Shown piece after piece: positions 58,951-64,000 of a stretch of DNA of 64,000 bases. The notes beneath the pieces are model-generated. The model ran no database searches. It was not told where the DNA came from and was given only the letters and a program-made list of their open reading frames with translations. The stretch covers positions 1 to 64,000 of the forward strand of contig VZRR01014171.1 in NCBI GenBank assembly GCA_013398015.1, read 5' to 3'. This DNA is from Oreocharis arfaki. Taxonomy: Eukaryota > Chordata > Aves > Passeriformes > Paramythiidae. A program made the translations under genes and the position numbers. Every line of letters starts with the position of its first letter. Position 1 is the first letter of the stretch.

Positions 58951-61900
58951 AAAAAGGAAAACAAACACAGTGCTGTTCAGTATTTCTTCCAATATGTTTT
59001 CAATCCTACATTGTTCTGATGGGACTAAGTGACCTAATAAGTTCTTTGCAGTTGTAACTTCTACAGTTCACTTTTGAGCAATTACTCTCCATTTTAATGA
59101 TGGGCAAAACATGTTCAGATACTAAATTTAAACAAAAAAGAACTTCAGTGACTCTTGGGCCTGGCTGGAATCCATTGGCTGCAGCTGTGTAATGTCACTG
59201 GAAACCAAATTAGAGGCACATGATCTGACAAACAGTTACTTTGAGCAATACTTTGTTTTATATTTCTACATCCTTGTAGATTAAACTTCCCCCATGGAAA
59301 TGTCTGGAGTTGTGTGTTGTCAAGGGCTGTAGTCAATTCCCAGCGTTTGTGGGTAGTTTTGGCTGCAAATTGCGAACAGCTTTGTGAAGATTTCTGGGTT
59401 CCAGTGCTTTCCAAGAGTGCTTATTCCCTGGGGAGATTGCATCCTGGATGTGGACACTAGCTGGCAGTTGACATAATCTTTCCCCCCAGTATATCAGTAA
59501 TGTGCTGCATGATAACCTCTGCCACATCCCTACATGACTGAACTTTTGTTTCGGTGATGTCAGCGTTATAATGAGTTACTAAATGCAGCTTTCTGTAAAA
59601 GTAATTCATCCTTATGCTTCCCAATGTATGTGGCTAGCTGCTAACTGCAGAGAACATGGGAGTAGTCCCGAGAGCAGGAAAAACAGAAGATGACTTTAAA
59701 AATTAGTCTTTTAAAACTCTTTATTGCTATGACCACCACAGCAGACTAGTAAACAGAGAGACATTCATCTTTTATTTCACATGCTTCTTGCTGAGTGAGA
59801 AGGGCTGTCCAGTTGTTTTATCCCTGCAGCAGACTGTATTATGTTTTCTGTTCCATGAAAATTTCAGAATTTGCATGAGAGAGATCAGTATATTTGAATA
59901 TGTTTTCCCTTACAGATTTAAAGATAATTAGCAAATGCAATTTTAATTTTACTACAGGTTAATTTTTTCTTGTCACCATTCTGTAACTCATTTTGAGTTT
60001 TTCCTATTTCTCACAGCTTTTACAGGTTCCCCCCATTACACAGCTCTTGAAAACAGCACTGATTTTCTCTACATTTTAGCTGTGAACTTTCCATCCATTA
60101 TCATGAAGGATCTTCTGGTAGGCATAGCTTACATTAACTAAAAAGCCTTTTGGGAACCAACAAAACACCCAGAGATACTCAGGGGAAAGAAAGCCCCAGA
60201 CAGTCATGGCCTATGGTGCTCCACTCCATTGTAGCAAGCTTTTTTTAATGGAATACCATCTGACACACTGCCTTTAGGAATTGTTTATGAGTGAGTGTTT
60301 TATTTATGATTGTTGGCAAAGATCCATATTAAAATGTAGTGAAATGGCAGTGCCTCTTAACAATAAAAAGTCTTGAATTCAGCTTGTGCAGGCACCATGA
60401 TGTGACACAGCAGGAATGCTTTTAATATTGAAGGACTGTTCTTTTTTTGCCTGTGTTTTGTATTGGAGAGGCACTTAGCTATTCAAGATGCTACCCTACT
60501 GTACACAGTGATTTTTAGCAAAGAAGAATGGAAGTAATTGTTCAACTCACTTTTCAAATGGTTTCATTTGTTTTCAACATGTTATTCTACTTAACCAAAA
60601 CACTACATTTCATTTGGTTGTATATTGTTCTTTGTTTCAGTGAGGGTTTGTAAAGCAAACTTCAGGAACTCTTTCCAAAACTGGACTGCATCAGACAGTA
60701 TTGCTCTTCCAGAAGCCACTCAGGATAACAGCAGCAGAGCAGAATTCAGGATGCTGTGTGAAATGGTCAGTGCATTACAGGGGCTAGCTTACTTTTCAGC
60801 AGTTTACCTAAGTTCCTATTCGGAGTCATATTAACAAAACATCAACCTTAGATTCTCCATTTCTCTTGTCAAGGAGGGCCAGGGTGTGTCCTGTTTATCA
60901 TTGCTGTAACAGCCAAACACCAGGCAGTTCTCCCAGAAAAGCTGGGAAGAGGAGGACATGCTTTAAACTTGCACAAGACCAGTATTGCACAAGCAACCAA
61001 AGCAAGTGTATGGCAAGAGCACAAATACCATCTCTCTTGAGATGTTCTCCTGATCATGAAGGTTAACATTTTCCCAGTGAAAGCACTCTGCCCATCTATC
61101 TGCATTATCTCTGCATTAGACCTGCAGTGCCAGAAAATAATCTCTGAAGCTGCAAAAACTTTCCATAGATTTGATATTCTTTGTAGAGATTTTACATTAT
61201 GAATTTATATGATAGTTCTTGGCTCTTCAAATAGCCTTACTGATTTTTTTTGTTGGTCTTTAATTAATAGCATTTGGGAAAAAAAAGGTCAGCACAGTAA
61301 GACCTGAAAAAGAAAATATATTTAAACTAACAGTGAAGTCTCACAGGAGACCCAGGCTTATATCTGGATTTATTTTTTCCATTTCAGGCTTGGAAGAGGT
61401 ATCAGGAGATAGCTCAGGTGAGGAGTGTTCTGGCTTTGTTGTAACAAATACTCTCATGCCAACTAATGTGAAAACCAAAAGATTTTGTTCTAAAGATCCA
61501 GGTCTATTATCTCCTCCTGTGTGCCCTGTATATGAGAACAGGCAGAGCACGGGTAACTGACACCATTAAACTAGGGGTAGAATGAGACATCTACAATTTG
61601 ACTCAGTACACCAAGAAGAAGCTTTCTTGTGGAGAAGGTCAAAGACTAAATTTTCTCACTGCCTAAAATTAGGAAAGATTTGGTTTTTTGAGGAGAACAT
61701 GATACCATGGAAGCCCTGCCCTTTGAGCACCATGGGTACTAGAATAAACACAAGGTGGCTGGGCACAAGAGACTTGCTATCAAGCAGTTAAGGAGGCTGC
61801 AGGATACTACATTAACTATAAACAACTTAGAGAGGAGGAGGAGGCTCTAGAGAAATCAAACCTTTAAACACATAGATGTTATCACAGATCAGAAGCAACA

Positions 61901-63438
61901 AAAAGGATGATTAGTAAAATGGATGATTGGAAATAAGGCTCAGCTACAGCAGATGAGAAGTTGTGACTCCAGAGTAGAATGAGATTAATGATCTACTACA
62001 GTGATCTGATTTTTTTTTTTCACAATGGCAAACTGATTCATTGCTCATGCAAAGTTTCAGGAAGACTATTTCTGTAGTAATTAGATAACAAAAGGAAAAA
62101 TTTCTGCAGCTGTGACGGGCTTACTGCATTAACTGTGAATCTCTCTGATTCCTAAATGAAGGGCTGTATTCATTGACTTTGAGAGAAGGAAGGAGGTGAT
62201 AAAGACATGACACTTGAATTTTTTCCAGTTTCTGGCTTCAGTGCTGTTTCAGAGTGACTTCAGTATTCGCTGAGGCACTGTGACATCTTTCACTGTAGTG
62301 GTACAGACTGTGCTATCCAAAGGTAATAGAAAGACTTTTCTTTGAAACCAGTGAAAACTAAATCTTTTGTGGAAACTTTCTGTCTATGCCTGGCTTACCC
62401 AGGAAACCTAAAGAGTAAGGTGGTGTTTAAGTGGGATGGTTTTATTTATTAAGTGTTGGTACATGCACTAAGAAACTTCTCTATACATGTAGAAAGCTTT
62501 GGTCTTTACATACAGTTTCAAGTAGTTAAACGGAAGCAATTCTTTGCAAACAGATGAAGGAGGCACAACTAAGTCAGCAATGAAATTGAAAAGTTAATTG
62601 ATACAGTGAAGACGACAGACCTATTTAATTTTGGCTGTACAGAATGCTCGATATTTTCAAGGTTTACTAGTTCTTTATTTCTACATTTAATAAATTATGG
62701 TATCAATGAAGCACTTAGACATTATTAACAGTGGTATTTGTTTTTAATGTAAGAAGATACTAACAGGTCAGACAAAGCAGTTACTCTTACAAGAGGAGAA
62801 AATGCTATTACCGTAACAGTTTTCAGTCCATTGGACATATTCGCTTTGTCTCAAAGATTTCTGAAGCATGTTCCTCTGCTCTGTTGGGTGCTGCTTCATT
62901 AATGTTATTTGCTTCATTGGCTCCTCCACACTCAACTGGTTTGGATGGTAGAGAATCAATGCCATCTCCTCTGCATCCGCTTCTTGTTTAAAATGCTGAA
63001 GATATCTCCTGTCTCATGAACATGTCTGCAACTTTTCAGTAATTCCCATGTGATTGATGAGAATATATTCTACTTGATTTTGGGGGGAAGGGGTGTTTAG
63101 TCTCCACCTCACTTTTCTAATGCCCATATATACACAAAAAGTCAGTCCTACGGTATCTATTACAGATTATTTCACTAAGCAACTGCCCAAGTCTTTGTTC
63201 TGCAATTTAGTTGAACAAAGTCAGCCTGAACTTGCCCCCCCCCCAGCCATTTTAAGCAAACATCTGTGTGAAACCATTGACTCACTGCAATGTCTTTAAG
63301 AGGAAATCTTGTAAAATGTGTTGTGGACTCCTGACTGTCATCACTACAGTTGTTACGTTGTGTCGAGTGTATGATTGTTGGGGTGGATGAGCTGGCAGCG
63401 GTAGAAGCCGGGATGCCAGAAAACCCTGGTCCAGGAGA
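58951..63438. other. Intergenic sequence downstream of ITGA8
   Basis: No exon, RNA gene or mobile element was recognised. The longest open frames (about 60-90 codons) match no family I know. In mammals, as I recall, the next gene in this direction is FAM171A1, well beyond this distance; nothing here resembles it. Confidence 0.6.
60362..60367 (+). promoter_or_regulatory. Possible far-distal poly(A) signal AATAAA
   Basis: An exact AATAAA followed within 30 bases by TG-rich sequence (cttgtgcagg, atgatgtgac), which is a better downstream element than at the other two sites. It would make the ITGA8 3' UTR about 3.8 kb. It may equally be an unused intergenic hexamer. Confidence 0.25.
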
Positions 63439-63631
63439 NNNNNNNNNNNNNNNNNNNNNNNNNNNNNNNNNNNNNNNNNNNNNNNNNNNNNNNNNNNNNN
63501 NNNNNNNNNNNNNNNNNNNNNNNNNNNNNNNNNNNNNNNNNNNNNNNNNNNNNNNNNNNNNNNNNNNNNNNNNNNNNNNNNNNNNNNNNNNNNNNNNNNN
63601 NNNNNNNNNNNNNNNNNNNNNNNNNNNNNNN
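63439..63631. other. Assembly gap, 193 N
   Basis: A run of undetermined bases. Both flanks are richer in GC and CpG than the window average (63385-63438 and 63632-63720), suggesting that a GC-rich sequence dropped out of the assembly. Frames crossing it are meaningless. Confidence 0.98.
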
Positions 63632-64000
63632 AGGTGCCGAGCTGCACCCCCAGGGCATCCCTTGCAGGGGATGCTTTCGGGTTAAAGCGGCGATTTCAGC
63701 CACCCCTCAGCACCCCGCATCATATGATCTTATGTAGATCATGCTTAGCAGATTTTATTACTTTGAAAATGCTTTCTTTGGAGAGTGGGAATGCAAGAAA
63801 AATGTGGATTGTCTTTTGCAAGCACACTCAGAGCTGGTGAACTTTTGACTACCAGCCTCTCAAAGGGACCTCCTGAGCAGGTCTGCAGGAGGAGGGGAGG
63901 TGGCAGTGTGGGTTGTGAGGACCACCAAGGAGGAGCAGTGCCTGGAAAGATGCGGATTGGCTCCAGCATACAGCATTGTCCCAGACTTGGCATGAAGAGG
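63632..64000. other. Unassigned sequence after the gap
   Basis: The first 90 bases are GC-rich with several CpGs and include a 7-bp inverted repeat (GCATCCC 63655-63661 / GGGATGC 63668-63674). I recognise no gene. It could be the edge of a CpG island or of an uncharacterised repeat. Confidence 0.5.

Noticed and set aside
63350..63438. Frame ending ...MPENPGPG just before the gap, reminiscent of a 2A-type NPGP skipping site
   Set aside because: The acidic residues required upstream of NPGP in 2A motifs are absent at the right spacing, and the frame runs into undetermined bases. Coincidence is more likely.
63350..63703. Three open frames spanning the N run
   Set aside because: Their length is created by undetermined bases and they cannot be read as proteins.
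58951..64000. First exon of the next gene (FAM171A1 is expected downstream in mammals)
   Set aside because: No signal peptide or other recognisable first-exon coding is visible; if present, it is beyond the window or in the gap.
1..64000. CRISPR arrays, tRNA or rRNA genes, or a bacterial-type gene cluster
   Set aside because: No regularly spaced direct repeats, no tRNA cloverleaf with A and B boxes that I could recognise, and no operon-like coding; the window is an ordinary vertebrate gene locus.

Overview
This is vertebrate nuclear DNA, most probably from a bird. It is AT-rich, has long introns with GT-AG splice sites, and its recognisable interspersed repeats are CR1 LINE fragments plus one retroviral-type LTR. 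There are no operons and no long uninterrupted coding frames. Nearly all isolated open frames of 60-160 codons in the window look like chance frames in intronic or intergenic sequence, or pieces of CR1.

One gene accounts for about nine tenths of the window: the 3' half of ITGA8 (integrin alpha-8) on the + strand, from 380 to 56601. I could place 14 coding exons, whose phases join without a break into 525 complete codons plus one split codon, ending at a TAA. If the gene has the 30-exon structure I recall for mammals, these would be exons 17-30. They encode the distal thigh domain, the genu (knee) loop, calf-1, calf-2 with the heavy/light chain cleavage site, the single transmembrane helix and the short GFFDR cytoplasmic tail. 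Exons 1-16 lie upstream, outside the window. The tail sequence separates alpha-8 from its close relatives alpha-V, alpha-5 and alpha-IIb.

Layout: 1-379 end of an intron; 380-3482 four closely spaced exons; 3483-33248 seven exons separated by introns of 1.8-6.4 kb; 33363-46225 a 12.9 kb intron carrying three or four CR1 pieces; 46226-46327 one exon; 46328-55140 an 8.8 kb intron carrying an antisense solo LTR; 55141-55263 the transmembrane exon; 56515-56601 the tail exon; then a 3' UTR of probably about 2.3 kb. From about 58.95 kb to the end is intergenic sequence in which I recognise no gene, interrupted by a 193-base assembly gap (63439-63631) with GC-rich flanks.

I found no evidence for a novel multi-gene system. 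The observations most worth checking are the LTR with a candidate target-site duplication, the symmetrical exon encoding the transmembrane helix, the intron frame that could give an alternative tail, a G-quadruplex candidate in the 3' UTR, several compact palindromes, and the gap. Repeat calls are from remembered family consensus, not from a database search.
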